NCBI GenBank assembly: GCA_945902075.1
Contig: CAMDMA010000010.1
Location: 1-64,000, forward strand
Reading direction: 5' to 3'
From: Candidatus Kuenenia stuttgartensis
GTDB taxonomy: Bacteria; Planctomycetota; Phycisphaerae; Phycisphaerales; SM1A02
DNA length: 64,000 nucleotides
Of this stretch, positions 23,905 through 37,200 are shown one piece after another (position 1 is the stretch's first letter; each line of letters begins with the position of its first letter). The notes under the pieces were generated by a model, which made no database searches, was not told the origin of the DNA, and saw only the letters and a program-made list of their open reading frames with translations. The translations under genes and the position numbers were made by a program.

Positions 23905-25125
23905 ATGGTCTCGACAAACATCGCCGCAGTATCCGCACGAATCCGTGAACTTGTTGCGGACGAGACTCCTCGCGCTACTGCGCTCCGGCGCGCTCTACAC
24001 ACGCACCCAGAGATTTGCTTCGAGGAAGTTCAAACGTCCGCGCGCATTCGCGATGAACTCGCATCAGCGGGAATCAGCCGGGTCGATGGGCTTGCTGGCG
24101 GTACTGGCACCCTTGCGTTTTTGCCTGGCGCGAGTGCGCATGCCATTGCGTTGCGCGCAGACATCGACGGGCTTCCGATCGTGGAAGAAAACGCTTACGA
24201 CTGGAAATCGCAGACGGAAGGCCGGATGCACGCCTGCGGCCATGACGGTCACACCGCGATTCTGGTTGGGGCCGCGCGTGTGCTCGCGCGACTCGCGCAG
24301 GACGGAATGGAATTGCCGAATGCCGTGCGATTTCTCTTTCAACCCGCGGAAGAAGGCGGTGCCGGCGGGAAGCGGATGGTGGAAGATGGCGCGTTGGATG
24401 CGCGACGGGAAGGACCTGCGGTGCGGCGAATCTACGGACTGCACAACTTTCCCGGCGTCGCACTTGGGACACTGCAAACGAGGCGTGGAGCACTATTTGC
24501 CTCGAGTGATCGCTATGAAATCACCGTGCATGGTCGCGCAGCCCACGCTGCGTGGCCGCACCACGGGCGTGATCCGATCCTGGCCGCGAGTGCGATTGTG
24601 ATGTCCCTTCAATCGGTCATCGCGCGTGAGATCGATCCTCTTGAGGCGGGGGTCATTAGCACGACGACGTTTCACTCTGGAACGGCGACCAATCAGATCT
24701 CTGCCTCCGCTCGGCTCCAAGGCACCGCGCGAGCGCTTACGGAGGCGACGCGGACACACATCGAGTCACGCATCAGTGAAATCGCGCGCGACGTGGCGCG
24801 CGCCCATCGTTGTGAGGCAGACACGCGATATGTCCGTGGATATCCGGTAACGCGCAACGACGATGCAAGCGTGGCTGAGTTCGAGCGCATCGCGCGTGAG
24901 ATGCTCACAACCCAGCGGCTTGAACACATGGATTTTCCCGTTATGGGTGGAGAGGATTTCGCGTTCTACGCCGAGCGCGTGCCGGCATGTTTCTACATTC
25001 TCGGCGTCGAAGACGGCCAATGGAACAGCGCGCATCTGCATCAACCCACCTTTGACTTTAACGACGCTGCGATCCCCTACGGCATTGAAGCAATGGTCGC
25101 GCTCGCGCTCGCGGATCGCGCTTGA
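23905..25125 (+). CDS. M20 family metal-dependent amidohydrolase
   Basis: A 406-aa enzyme of the M20D/peptidase M20 amidohydrolase group (hippurate, IAA-amino acid or N-acyl amino acid hydrolases). Metal-binding and catalytic motifs are seen: LHTHPE near the N-terminus, ALRADIDGLPI, HACGHDGHTAILVGAA, QPAEEGGAGG with the catalytic Glu pair, GLHNFP, the dimerisation-domain HGRAAHAAWPHHGRDPI, and GGEDFAFY at the C-terminus. It removes an acyl or amino acid group from an amide; the exact substrate is unknown. A TACCAT hexamer ends six bases before ATG 23905 and there is no Shine-Dalgarno, suggesting a leaderless transcript directly downstream of the 11-bp repeat. Confidence 0.88.
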   Translation: MVSTNIAAVSARIRELVADETPRATALRRALHTHPEICFEEVQTSARIRDELASAGISRVDGLAGGTGTLAFLPGASAHAIALRADIDGLPIVEENAYDWKSQTEGRMHACGHDGHTAILVGAARVLARLAQDGMELPNAVRFLFQPAEEGGAGGKRMVEDGALDARREGPAVRRIYGLHNFPGVALGTLQTRRGALFASSDRYEITVHGRAAHAAWPHHGRDPILAASAIVMSLQSVIAREIDPLEAGVISTTTFHSGTATNQISASARLQGTARALTEATRTHIESRISEIARDVARAHRCEADTRYVRGYPVTRNDDASVAEFERIAREMLTTQRLEHMDFPVMGGEDFAFYAERVPACFYILGVEDGQWNSAHLHQPTFDFNDAAIPYGIEAMVALALADRA

Positions 25126-25253
25126 TCTCGTTCGAAACAACGCGGCGAAAAAATTACCCTCTTGCAAGATCAGATTGAGGAATCGCCTTGCAGTCCCGAG
25201 CAATCGGGCGATGATCTCCCGACTCCTCCACCACCGTCGCAGCTGAAACCACG

Positions 25254-27527
25254 ATGCACCTCCTCGCACTCGCTCTCCTTCCCTCCTTTCTCCCTGCACT
25301 CCCGGTCGACGCAAAGGGGGCGAACCTTGATGGACTCGCGCGCAGACTCCACCGCGACGTCGTCACGGCGCCACGGGGCCACGATCTGCTTGAATCCGCG
25401 CCACTTGAATACGCGCCCGACCTGTATGGTTCGGGCTACCGACCGCTCGACGCGCGTGAGTTTGCTGAACTGCGCGCGGGCGTGGCTGCAGCGAGCATTG
25501 TGATCGATCTCCCGCTGCACGGCGCGGTCATTGCAAACGTCTCTGCTTTTCCAGTCGTCGCCGAGGACTTTCGGACCGAAATCGCGTCTCTCGTCGATGG
25601 CAAGATGATCGCTTCGCCACTCAACGCGCCCCTGCCATTTGCCTACGCCGGTCGCATTGCGGGCTACGCGGAATCGCGCGTCTTCCTCGGCTTCGGACGC
25701 GCTGAGGGAGCGTCGATCGTCGTCGGCATCGTCGAGATCGGCGAGCAGTCGTGGTGGATTTCGGATGGCGGGCTGCGCGCCGCGAAGCTCGGGCTTCCCC
25801 CGATGATCACGCACGAGTCGGCACTTGCCGGACAACCTCTCAACGGCCTCGCATGCCTTGCGGACGAACTGAGGGAGAACGCAAAGTCGAGCGGCACGCG
25901 CGCGGGCGGCGATCAGGAAGGTGGCATCGCCGGTGGCGCGGGCTGCCGCGAGTTTCGTATCGCCGTCGACACGGACACCGAGTTCACGATGATTGCGCGC
26001 GGTGGGAGCACGGTTTCCGCGATGCAATACGCGCTTCTCCTCATGGGCGCGGCGAGCCAGGTCTACGCGCGCGACATCGAGGCACGACTCCCGATCAGCT
26101 TTCTTCGCCTCTGGACGGGCGAAGACCCCTGGACGATGGACGGCATGATCGACCAGCTGTACCAGTACCGCGACTACTGGACGGCCAACGAGAGCCACAT
26201 CTCGCGCGATCTCGGACATCATCTCGCAGGCCGCGGCCTCGGCGGCGGCGTCGCGTGGCTTGGTGTCGCCTGCGCGTATCCAGACTACGCCTTCGGCCTC
26301 TCCTCGGGCGTTGGCTACGGCTTCCCGTATCCGCTCATCGACCATGATCACGGCAACTGGGAACCGATGGTCGTGAGTCACGAGCTCGGTCACAATTTCG
26401 GCGCGCCGCACACGCACGATCACAATCCGCAGGCTGACGGCTGCGGCACGAATGACTGCTCGCAGGCGTGGACCGGAACGATCATGTCGTACTGCCACGG
26501 CTGCCCGGGCGGAATGTCGAATGTCTCGCTTTTCTTCCACCAATACTCGAAGGATTCGATGAACGGTTTCATCGCTGGCGTGCCGTGCGTCAACGGCGGA
26601 GCCTTCGCGATGAGCGATGCGGCGAGCACGCTCGAGGATGGATTTGTCGCGATCGACGTGCTGACCAACGACACGTTCGTGAACTGCGCACAGGCGACGA
26701 TCGCAGCGTTCGACACAGAAACTGCACTCGGCGGACGCATCGCACGCGACGACTCCAATCCATCCATCCTCGTGTACACCGCGCCTGAAAACTTTATCGG
26801 GGTCGACAGCTTTTCATACATCATCGTTGACGCAAACGGCGACACGAGCGAGGCTGATGTCTCGGTGACGGTGCGTGCGGTGCGCGACCAAACGTACGTT
26901 TTCAATGCGCTTCCAGGCGTGTCAGCGACGTGGTTTGAGATCCCGGCGGGCTCCTCGATCATTCCAGACTTTGACAGCATGCAGCGCTTCGGTTCCGCGA
27001 TTCTTGCGGATATCAACATCCCCTCGACCGACGGCAACTTCTCGATGTCCGGGCGCGCCGATTCGGTCGGTGCGCGATTTGAGGCGTGGCTCAACATTCC
27101 GCAGACGGGACTCTGGAGCGTGTCCTCTGAGTCGGACGACGGCTCACGCGTCACAATCGACGGCATCGTCGTTGTGGAGAACGATGGACTGCACGGGATG
27201 GTTGAGCGCGCGGGAATGATCGGTCTCGAGGCAGGCCTGCACCAGATTTCAGTCGACTTCTTCGAGAACGGTGGCGGCGCCGGCGAGATCATGCGCTGGG
27301 AAGGCCCAGGCACGGCGCGCGCAGTGATCCCCGCGTCCGCTTTCACCCATGGCGGCGTGACGATGCAGATCGACCTCGATGGCAGCGGCACGATCGGTGC
27401 CGGAGATCTTTCCATGCTGCTTTCCGCTTGGGGGCCCGCGACCCCGGGGACTTCCGCCGACTTCGATCGAAATGGTTCGGTCGGAGCGGACGACCTCGCG
27501 CGGCTCCTTGAGGCGTGGGGTTCCTGA
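25254..27527 (+). CDS. Exported M12B-type metalloprotease with PA14 and dockerin-like domains
   Basis: A 757-aa secreted protein: short signal peptide (MHLLALALLPSFLPALPVDA), a propeptide-like region to about residue 225, then a reprolysin-type zinc protease with HELGHNFGAPH (H376, E377, H380, H386) and the Met-turn (TIMSYC). Cys-rich GCGTNDCS follows the active site. Further on are a cadherin-like/Ig stretch (about 450-540; DVLTND, FSYIIVDANG), a PA14-like carbohydrate-binding region (about 545-690, ESDDGSRVTIDG) and at about 705-756 two Ca-binding loops, DLDGSGTIGAGDL and DFDRNGSVGADDL, each followed by a helix ending AWG, the dockerin-like tail typical of Phycisphaerae exoproteins. It probably degrades extracellular protein. 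Starts 128 bp after the M20 gene. Confidence 0.88.
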   Translation: MHLLALALLPSFLPALPVDAKGANLDGLARRLHRDVVTAPRGHDLLESAPLEYAPDLYGSGYRPLDAREFAELRAGVAAASIVIDLPLHGAVIANVSAFPVVAEDFRTEIASLVDGKMIASPLNAPLPFAYAGRIAGYAESRVFLGFGRAEGASIVVGIVEIGEQSWWISDGGLRAAKLGLPPMITHESALAGQPLNGLACLADELRENAKSSGTRAGGDQEGGIAGGAGCREFRIAVDTDTEFTMIARGGSTVSAMQYALLLMGAASQVYARDIEARLPISFLRLWTGEDPWTMDGMIDQLYQYRDYWTANESHISRDLGHHLAGRGLGGGVAWLGVACAYPDYAFGLSSGVGYGFPYPLIDHDHGNWEPMVVSHELGHNFGAPHTHDHNPQADGCGTNDCSQAWTGTIMSYCHGCPGGMSNVSLFFHQYSKDSMNGFIAGVPCVNGGAFAMSDAASTLEDGFVAIDVLTNDTFVNCAQATIAAFDTETALGGRIARDDSNPSILVYTAPENFIGVDSFSYIIVDANGDTSEADVSVTVRAVRDQTYVFNALPGVSATWFEIPAGSSIIPDFDSMQRFGSAILADINIPSTDGNFSMSGRADSVGARFEAWLNIPQTGLWSVSSESDDGSRVTIDGIVVVENDGLHGMVERAGMIGLEAGLHQISVDFFENGGGAGEIMRWEGPGTARAVIPASAFTHGGVTMQIDLDGSGTIGAGDLSMLLSAWGPATPGTSADFDRNGSVGADDLARLLEAWGS

Positions 27528-27700
27528 AACCACGCGCGACGCAGGAAACGCCCTATAAAGCGGCCACTCTCGCTGTCGCCGTGCATGCGCGGAACGGGTC
27601 GAATCAAGTGCACGGTTCCGCACCCGCAGAAAGTCGGTGCGGCACACGCTGCCGTTTGGACCCCGTTGGAACCGACGACAAGCCCCGCTCCGCGAACCGC

Positions 27701-27729
27701 TTGCGTTTCCGAGCATCCTTCGCTACATT
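27701..27729 (+). promoter_or_regulatory. Promoter of the rplK-rpoC cluster
   Basis: TTGCGT, 17-base spacer, TACATT, 118 bases before rplK. It lies in the 320-bp gap after the metalloprotease gene; the first 170 bp of that gap show no gene, repeat or RNA I can recognise. Confidence 0.55.
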
Positions 27730-27764
27730 CCCCGACTCGACATTTCAAACCGCTCGAACTACCG

Positions 27765-27788
27765 GGCCCCTACAGCGATGTAGGGTCC
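27765..27788 (+). promoter_or_regulatory. Leader hairpin upstream of rplK
   Basis: ggcccctaca, loop gcga, tgtagggtcc: nine of ten pairs, between the promoter and the rplK ribosome binding site. No T-run follows, so a protein-binding or stability element is more likely than a terminator; autoregulation is inference. Confidence 0.4.
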
Positions 27789-27847
27789 GCAGGAACAAAG
27801 GCCGCGTGCGCCTAAGTTGCTGAGTCCGGTGGGAGGTCACGGATACC

Positions 27848-28276
27848 ATGGCAGCAAAGAAAGTCACAAAGCAATTCAAGATCTTGGCGCCGGGTGGCAA
27901 AGCCACTCCCGCCCCGCCGATCGGCCCGGTTCTCGGTGCAAACGGCGTCAACCCCGGACAATTCATCACGAAGTTCAACGACGCCACGCGCGCGCTCAAT
28001 GGCCGCGTTGTTGGTTGCGTGATCACGGTCTACTCCGACCGTTCGTTCGACTTCGAGATTAAGTCCTCGCCAACGTCTGTCCTCATTGCCGCTGCGTGCA
28101 AGGTCGAAAAGGGTTCGGCGAGGCCGAATTCGGAGAAGGTCGGCAAGCTCACCAAGGCGCAGGTCAAGACGATCGCCGAGGAAAAGTTCAAGGATCTCAA
28201 CACCAGCAACATCGACGCCGCGATGCGAATCGTCGCCGGCACTGCACGCTCGATGGGCGTGACGGTGGAGGGCTAA
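27848..28276 (+). CDS. rplK: 50S ribosomal protein L11
   Basis: A 142-aa protein that binds the GTPase-associated region of 23S rRNA and is needed for the stringent response. Clear family signatures: KLQIPAGKA-like KILAPGGKATPAPPIGPVLGANGVN, ITVYSDRSFDFE, and the C-terminal KTIAEEKFKDLNTSNIDAAMRIVAGTARSMGV. Ribosome binding site GGGAGGT precedes ATG 27848. It leads the conserved rplK-rplA-rplJ-rplL-rpoB-rpoC order; secE and nusG, normally directly upstream, are not here. Confidence 0.97.
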   Translation: MAAKKVTKQFKILAPGGKATPAPPIGPVLGANGVNPGQFITKFNDATRALNGRVVGCVITVYSDRSFDFEIKSSPTSVLIAAACKVEKGSARPNSEKVGKLTKAQVKTIAEEKFKDLNTSNIDAAMRIVAGTARSMGVTVEG

Positions 28277-28279
28277 CTC

Positions 28280-28957
28280 ATGGCAACTCTCTCCAAGCGC
28301 CGCAAGGCCAATCTCGCGTCAGTCTCGAAGGATGCCTTCCCGGCCGCCGACGCGATCGCCGCAATTCGTAAGTTCAAGTCCCCGAAGTTTGACCAGACGG
28401 TCAACGTCGTCATGCACCTCGGCATCGATCCGAAGCAGGCCGATCAGATCATTCGTGGTTCGATCTCGCTGCCGCACGGCACGGGGAAAACCGCGCGCGT
28501 CGTGTGCTTCTGCATCTCAGACAAGGTCGCTGCCGCGAAGGCTGCTGGCGCTGTTGAGGCGGGCTCCGATGACCTTGTCGCCAAGATTGAAGGTGGCTGG
28601 ATGGACTTCGACGTTGCGGTCGCGAGTCCAGACATGATGCGCGTCGTTTCCAAGCTCGGAAAGGTCCTCGGACCGAAGGGCCTCATGCCCTCCCCGAAGG
28701 CCGGAACCGTTGCTGCTGACGTTGTCAACGCCGTCAAGGAGTATTCAAACGGCAAGCAGGAGTATCGCAATGACGATGGTGGAAACATCCACGGCGTCAT
28801 CGGCAAGCTCTCGTTTGCTGATGCGAAGCTCGTCGAGAACCTTCAAGCGTTCGTCGCAAACATCCAGAAGATCAAGCCGGCCGCGGCGAAGGGAACGTAC
28901 GTTAAAAAGTGCGTTGTCTCCGCATGCATGACTCCCGGCGTCCAGGTCACGGTCTAA
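28280..28957 (+). CDS. rplA: 50S ribosomal protein L1
   Basis: A 225-aa L1-stalk protein, binding 23S rRNA and, in many bacteria, its own mRNA as repressor. Typical stretches: KFDQTVNVVMHLGIDPKQADQIIRGSISLPHGTGK, KLGKVLGPKGLMPSPKAGTV and the C-terminal KKCVVSACMTPGVQV. It starts 3 bp after the rplK stop; GGAGG inside the end of rplK serves as its ribosome binding site. Slightly shorter than E. coli L1. Confidence 0.97.
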   Translation: MATLSKRRKANLASVSKDAFPAADAIAAIRKFKSPKFDQTVNVVMHLGIDPKQADQIIRGSISLPHGTGKTARVVCFCISDKVAAAKAAGAVEAGSDDLVAKIEGGWMDFDVAVASPDMMRVVSKLGKVLGPKGLMPSPKAGTVAADVVNAVKEYSNGKQEYRNDDGGNIHGVIGKLSFADAKLVENLQAFVANIQKIKPAAAKGTYVKKCVVSACMTPGVQVTV

Positions 28958-28981
28958 GTTCGCACTCCGAAAGGACACATC

Positions 28982-29494
28982 ATGAGCAAGCCAGTCAAGG
29001 ACATGATTGCATCGGAGTACAGCCGCCGATTTGAAGGCGTCACCGGTGCCGTGGTCGTGGAGATCCGTGGGCTTGATGCCAAGGCAACCACTTCGATGCG
29101 CGGTTCGCTGCTTTCGAAGGGCATCAAGGTCACCGTTGTCAAGAATGCACTCGCCCGCCGCACGTTCAAGAGCGGCCCACTTTCATCGCTCGACAAGGCA
29201 CTGAAGGGTCCATCAGCGCTGCTGACCGGTCCTGAAAGTTCCGTCCTCGTTGCGCGCGAGATCGTCAAGATCGCGACCGACCAGAAGAAGATCGTGCTCA
29301 AGGGCGCGATCTTCGACGGCGAGTACTACGACGGCGAAGAAGGCGTCAAGCGCCTTGGCCTGTTCCCGACGCGGGAAGAGGCTCAAGCAAAGGTCGTCAC
29401 TCTCGTTCTCTCGCCGGCGCGCAACATCATGGGCGTCGTCAAAGAGATTCAGGAGCGCCTCGAAAAGGGCGAGACGATCGCCAAGATCGCCTGA
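28982..29494 (+). CDS. rplJ: 50S ribosomal protein L10
   Basis: A 170-aa protein that anchors the L7/L12 dimers on the ribosomal stalk. The N-terminal domain shows GVTGAVVVEIRGLDAKATTSMRGSL and VVKNALARR; the C-terminal helix for L7/L12 binding ends the protein. AAAGGA lies upstream of ATG 28982. 24 bp after rplA. Confidence 0.95.
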   Translation: MSKPVKDMIASEYSRRFEGVTGAVVVEIRGLDAKATTSMRGSLLSKGIKVTVVKNALARRTFKSGPLSSLDKALKGPSALLTGPESSVLVAREIVKIATDQKKIVLKGAIFDGEYYDGEEGVKRLGLFPTREEAQAKVVTLVLSPARNIMGVVKEIQERLEKGETIAKIA

Positions 29495-29692
29495 CAAACC
29501 AGCAAAGTAATTCGGTCAACGCGCAACACATTCGTCGCGCGAGATGACTGAGATCGTCAGCACAATCGAAGTTCCACACCCGCTTCCAGTCCGCCACCGA
29601 CTGGTCCCACCTTCGGGATTACGGGATGAAATGCCGCGCGTTGCGGCACCTCTCGGTGGCACGACAGTGGCGTAAGCCACGGAGATTTAGCA
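29495..29692 (+). other. rplJ-rplL intergenic region (198 bp)
   Basis: No ORF is evident. Two short inverted repeats are visible, ccagtc/gactgg (about 29588-29606) and gccgc/gcggc (about 29632-29646), and a GGAG ribosome binding site 8 bases before rplL. The usual L10-L7/L12 attenuator or processing site could lie here; sequence alone does not show it. Confidence 0.5.
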
Positions 29693-30082
29693 ATGTCCGA
29701 TACGAAGACTTTCGACGCGAAGATCAGCACCCTCGGCGACTCGATCGCCAACCTCACGATCAAGGAAGCTGTTGAGCTCACCGACTACATGAAGGTGACC
29801 TACGGCATCGAACCAGCAGCGGGCGCGGTTATGGCAGCAGCAGGCGCAGCAGCGCCGGCCGTCGTCGAGAAGACCGAGTTCAACGTCGTCCTCAAGGGTG
29901 CTGGCGCGAGCAAGATCAACGTCATCAAGGCTGTGCGCGAGGCAACCGGCCTCGGACTCGCCGAGGCCAAGGCCCTCGTCGACAGCGCTCCGAAGACTGT
30001 CAAGGAAAACCTCAGCAAGGAGGATGCGACCAAGCTCGTCGACACCCTCAAGGCTGCGGGCGCCGACGCCGTCGCGGAGTAA
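29693..30082 (+). CDS. rplL: 50S ribosomal protein L7/L12
   Basis: A 129-aa stalk protein that recruits translational GTPases. N-terminal dimerisation domain ([23 protein letters not shown]), Ala/Pro-rich hinge, and the very conserved C-terminal domain [13 protein letters not shown]...[32 protein letters not shown].. with the KEEA-type end. GGAG upstream of ATG. Confidence 0.97.
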   Translation: MSDTKTFDAKISTLGDSIANLTIKEAVELTDYMKVTYGIEPAAGAVMAAAGAAAPAVVEKTEFNVVLKGAGASKINVIKAVREATGLGLAEAKALVDSAPKTVKENLSKEDATKLVDTLKAAGADAVAE

Positions 30083-30102
30083 GACCGATTTGGTGCGGAT
30101 GT

Positions 30103-30132
30103 GGGTGCCCGGAATACAAGTTCCGGGCACCC
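30103..30132. terminator. Stem-loop after rplL
   Basis: Perfect 12-bp stem GGGTGCCCGGAA / TTCCGGGCACCC with a 6-base loop, 20 bp after the rplL stop. No T-run follows, so it may act as a partial terminator or processing/stability element that lowers rpoBC transcription relative to the ribosomal genes. Confidence 0.55.
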
Positions 30133-30274
30133 GCTCCCCGCTCCAATCATCTCGAAGAGTCTTCTCCCAGGCTCGTCGAATGGTGATTGTCGGTGGATGG
30201 GATCGTGTCTACACTCGTGATCTGCTTTCTGGGCTCGGCTTTCGCTTGCTGAACCATTTGATCACACTCTGATA

Positions 30275-30320
30275 ACACCTCACCAGGCCGGAAGTCTCCG
30301 GTCAGGTGTCTTTCCTTTGT
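30275..30320 (+). promoter_or_regulatory. Hairpin with U-rich tail upstream of rpoB (possible attenuator)
   Basis: ACACCT...CCGG aagtct CCGG...AGGTGT (30275-30309) is followed by ctttcctttgt and lies just before the rpoB ribosome binding site AGGGG. It looks like a terminator or attenuator controlling read-through into rpoBC. Confidence 0.5.
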
Positions 30321-30333
30321 AGGGGACTCGTTG

Positions 30334-34158
<3,825 letters not shown>

Positions 34159-34286
34159 ACGAGCGTGCCGCGGCGAAGTTCCGCATCATGACTCAGATTG
34201 AATTCGTCCTGTTGGGAAGCGCGTGAGAGCCAGGTTCAGAATAGAAATCCCCCCGCTGACGCGGGTCCATTTGGAAGGCAACTGCG

Positions 34287-37200
34287 ATGTCCGAGAGCGT
34301 CTACGACCGCGTGAACGACTACGGCTCTGTCAAGATTACTCTTGCGAGCCCGAACGACATCCGAAGCTGGAGCTTCGGCGAGGTCAAGAAGCCTGAGACC
34401 ATCAACTACCGCACGTACCGCCCGGAACGTGACGGCTTGTTCTGCGAGCGCATCTTTGGTCCTGAGAAGGACTACGAGTGCGGCTGCGGTAAGTACAAGG
34501 GAACAAAGTACAAGGGCATCATCTGCGATCGCTGTGGCGTCAAGGTCACCCACAGCCGCGTGCGCCGCAAGCGCATGGGCCACATCAATTTGGCCGCGCC
34601 GATCGTGCACATCTGGTTCTTCAAGGCGATGCCTTCGCGCCTCGGAAACCTCATGGCGATGAAGACCTCGGACCTCGAGAAGATCATCTACTTCCAGGAT
34701 TACGTCGTCACCGATCCGGGGAATACCGAGCTTGAGCACAAGCAGGTGCTCACCGAGGACGAGTACCGCCAGGAAGTCGACAAGTACGGCACTGCGGCGT
34801 TCACGGCGATGATGGGTGCGGACGCGATTCGCGAGCTCCTTCAGCAACTCGACCTTGACAGCCTGTCCAAGGAGATCCGCGAGGACCTTGCGACCACGAA
34901 GTCGAAGCAGAAGCAGAAGGATCTTTCCAAGCGGCTCAAGATCGTGGAGCAAATCCGCGGTTCGCAGAACGAGCCGAAGTGGATGGTTCTCGATGTGATT
35001 CCTGTGATCCCGCCAGACCTGCGCCCCCTCGTTCTCCTCGAGAGCGGCAACTTCGCGACAAGCGATCTCAACGATCTCTACCGCCGCATCATCAACCGCA
35101 ACAATCGTCTCAAGAAGCTCATGGACCTCAATGCGCCCGAGGTCATCGTGCGCAACGAGAAGCGCATGCTGCAGCAGGCTGTTGATGCGTTGTTTGACAA
35201 CGGCCGCTGCCGTCGCCCGGTCCTCGGGTCGTCGAATCGTCCGTTGAAGTCGATCACCGACATGATCAAGGGTAAGCAGGGCCGCTTCCGCGAGAACCTG
35301 CTTGGAAAGCGCGTCGACTACTCGGCGCGTTCGGTCATCGTCGTTGGTCCTGAACTGAAGATTTGGCAGTGCGGCCTTCCAAAGAAAATCGCGCTTGAGT
35401 TGTTCCAGCCGTTCATCATCCGCAAGCTCAAGGAGCACGGGCTTGCCGACACCATCAAGAGTGCCAAGCGCATGCTTGAGCGCCGCGACCCTGAGGTGTG
35501 GGACATCCTTGAGCAGGTGATTCAGAATCACCCGGTCATGTTGAACCGCGCGCCGACCCTGCACCGCATGGGTATCCAGGCGTTTGAGCCTGTGCTCGTC
35601 GAAGGCAACGCGATCAAGATTCACCCGCTCGTTTGCACCGGCTACAACGCCGACTTCGACGGTGACCAGATGGCCGTTCACTTGCCGCTTTCGGTCGAGG
35701 CACAGACCGAAACGCATGTGCTGATGATGTCGACCCACAACATCTTCAGCCCGGCGAACGGCAACCCGATCGTCAGCCCGTCGCAGGACATCATCATGGG
35801 CGTCTACTTCTTGACGTGCGCCCACGGCGATGATCCGACCGTGCGCCCCCGCCGCTTCAAGGACTACGAAGAGGCCCTCCTCAGCTTCAACCTCCCCCAC
35901 AGCGACCCACGCAAGATTTCGTTCCACGATCCCATCGAGATCCGCCTGACGCGGTTCAGCGAGATCGTGAACGACCAGAAGAAGTCGCCGGAGCCCATGC
36001 CAGCAAACCGTCGCATCGTCACCACGATGGGACGCCTGCTCTTCAGCGAGATCCTCGCGGATGGCATGCCGTTCTACAACTGTGCGCTTGGTAAGAAGGG
36101 CGCCGCGCGCGTCATTGACGACACCTTTGCTCGCAAGGGCAAGGCGTTGACGATCGATCTGCTCGACGCGATGAAGGCGCTTGGCTTCCGTTACTCGACG
36201 GTGTCGGGGCTTTCCTTCGCCATCACTGATCTCCGCGTTCCTGCTGAGAAGAAGGCTCTTCTCGACGGCACTCAGAAGAAGGTCGACCGCGTTGAAAAGG
36301 CGTATCAAGCCGGTGCAATCACCGAGCGTGAACGTCATAACCAGCTCCTCGACCTCTGGCAGCAGTGCCGCGCTGAAGTCACGACGAAACTCGTCGATGC
36401 ACTCAAGCGCGACCGTCGCGACGGAAACGGCGCGGAAGTCTCGATTGAGAAGCTCGAAGGTGCGAAGTACCTCAACCCGGTGTATTTGTTCTCTGACTCC
36501 GGTGCACGTGGTAACGTCAGCCAAATGCAGCAACTCGCTGGTATGCGCGGCCTGATGGCCAAGCCCAGCGGCGAGATCATCGAGACGCCCATCCGCGCGA
36601 ACTTCCGCGAGGGTCTGTCGATGCTCGAGTACTTCAGCTCGACCCACGGCGCCCGTAAGGGTCTCGCGGATACCGCGCTCAAGACCGCAGACTCCGGGTA
36701 CCTCACCCGCAAGCTCTGTGACGTTGCGCAGTCGGTTGTTGTTCTCGAAGACGATTGCGGCGTCCCCGGTGGAATTCCAAAGAAGGCGATCTACAAGGGC
36801 GAAGAAGTTGACGTCCCGCTCAAGGATGTCATCCGTGGTCGTACCAGTGTTGAGACGATCATCAATCCGATGACGGATGAAGTCATCGTGAAGCGCAACG
36901 AGGTCATCACCGACCCTATCGCTGCGAAGATCGAAGCGTTGGGTCTCAACAGCGTCTACGTTCGTTCGCCACTGACCTGCTCGACCGCGCGTGGCGTATG
37001 CGCTCGTTGCTACGGCCAAGACATGTCGACCGGCAAGCCTGTTGAAATCGGTATGGCTGTCGGCATCATCGCTGCGCAGTCGATCGGTGAGCCCGGAACG
37101 CAGCTCACCATGCGTACCTTCCACACCGGCGGCATCGCGGCCCGTGGCATCTTGGACAACAGCTACAAGTCCGCTTTTGGCGGAACGGTGCAGCTGCGAG

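Noticed and set aside
25170-26543. 457-aa minus-strand ORF opposite the metalloprotease gene
   Set aside because: Arg/Ala/Val-rich shadow frame on the opposite strand of a gene with clear domains.
27528-27847. Possible tRNA-Trp or secE-nusG in the gap before rplK
   Set aside because: No cloverleaf and no ORF resembling SecE or NusG in any frame there.
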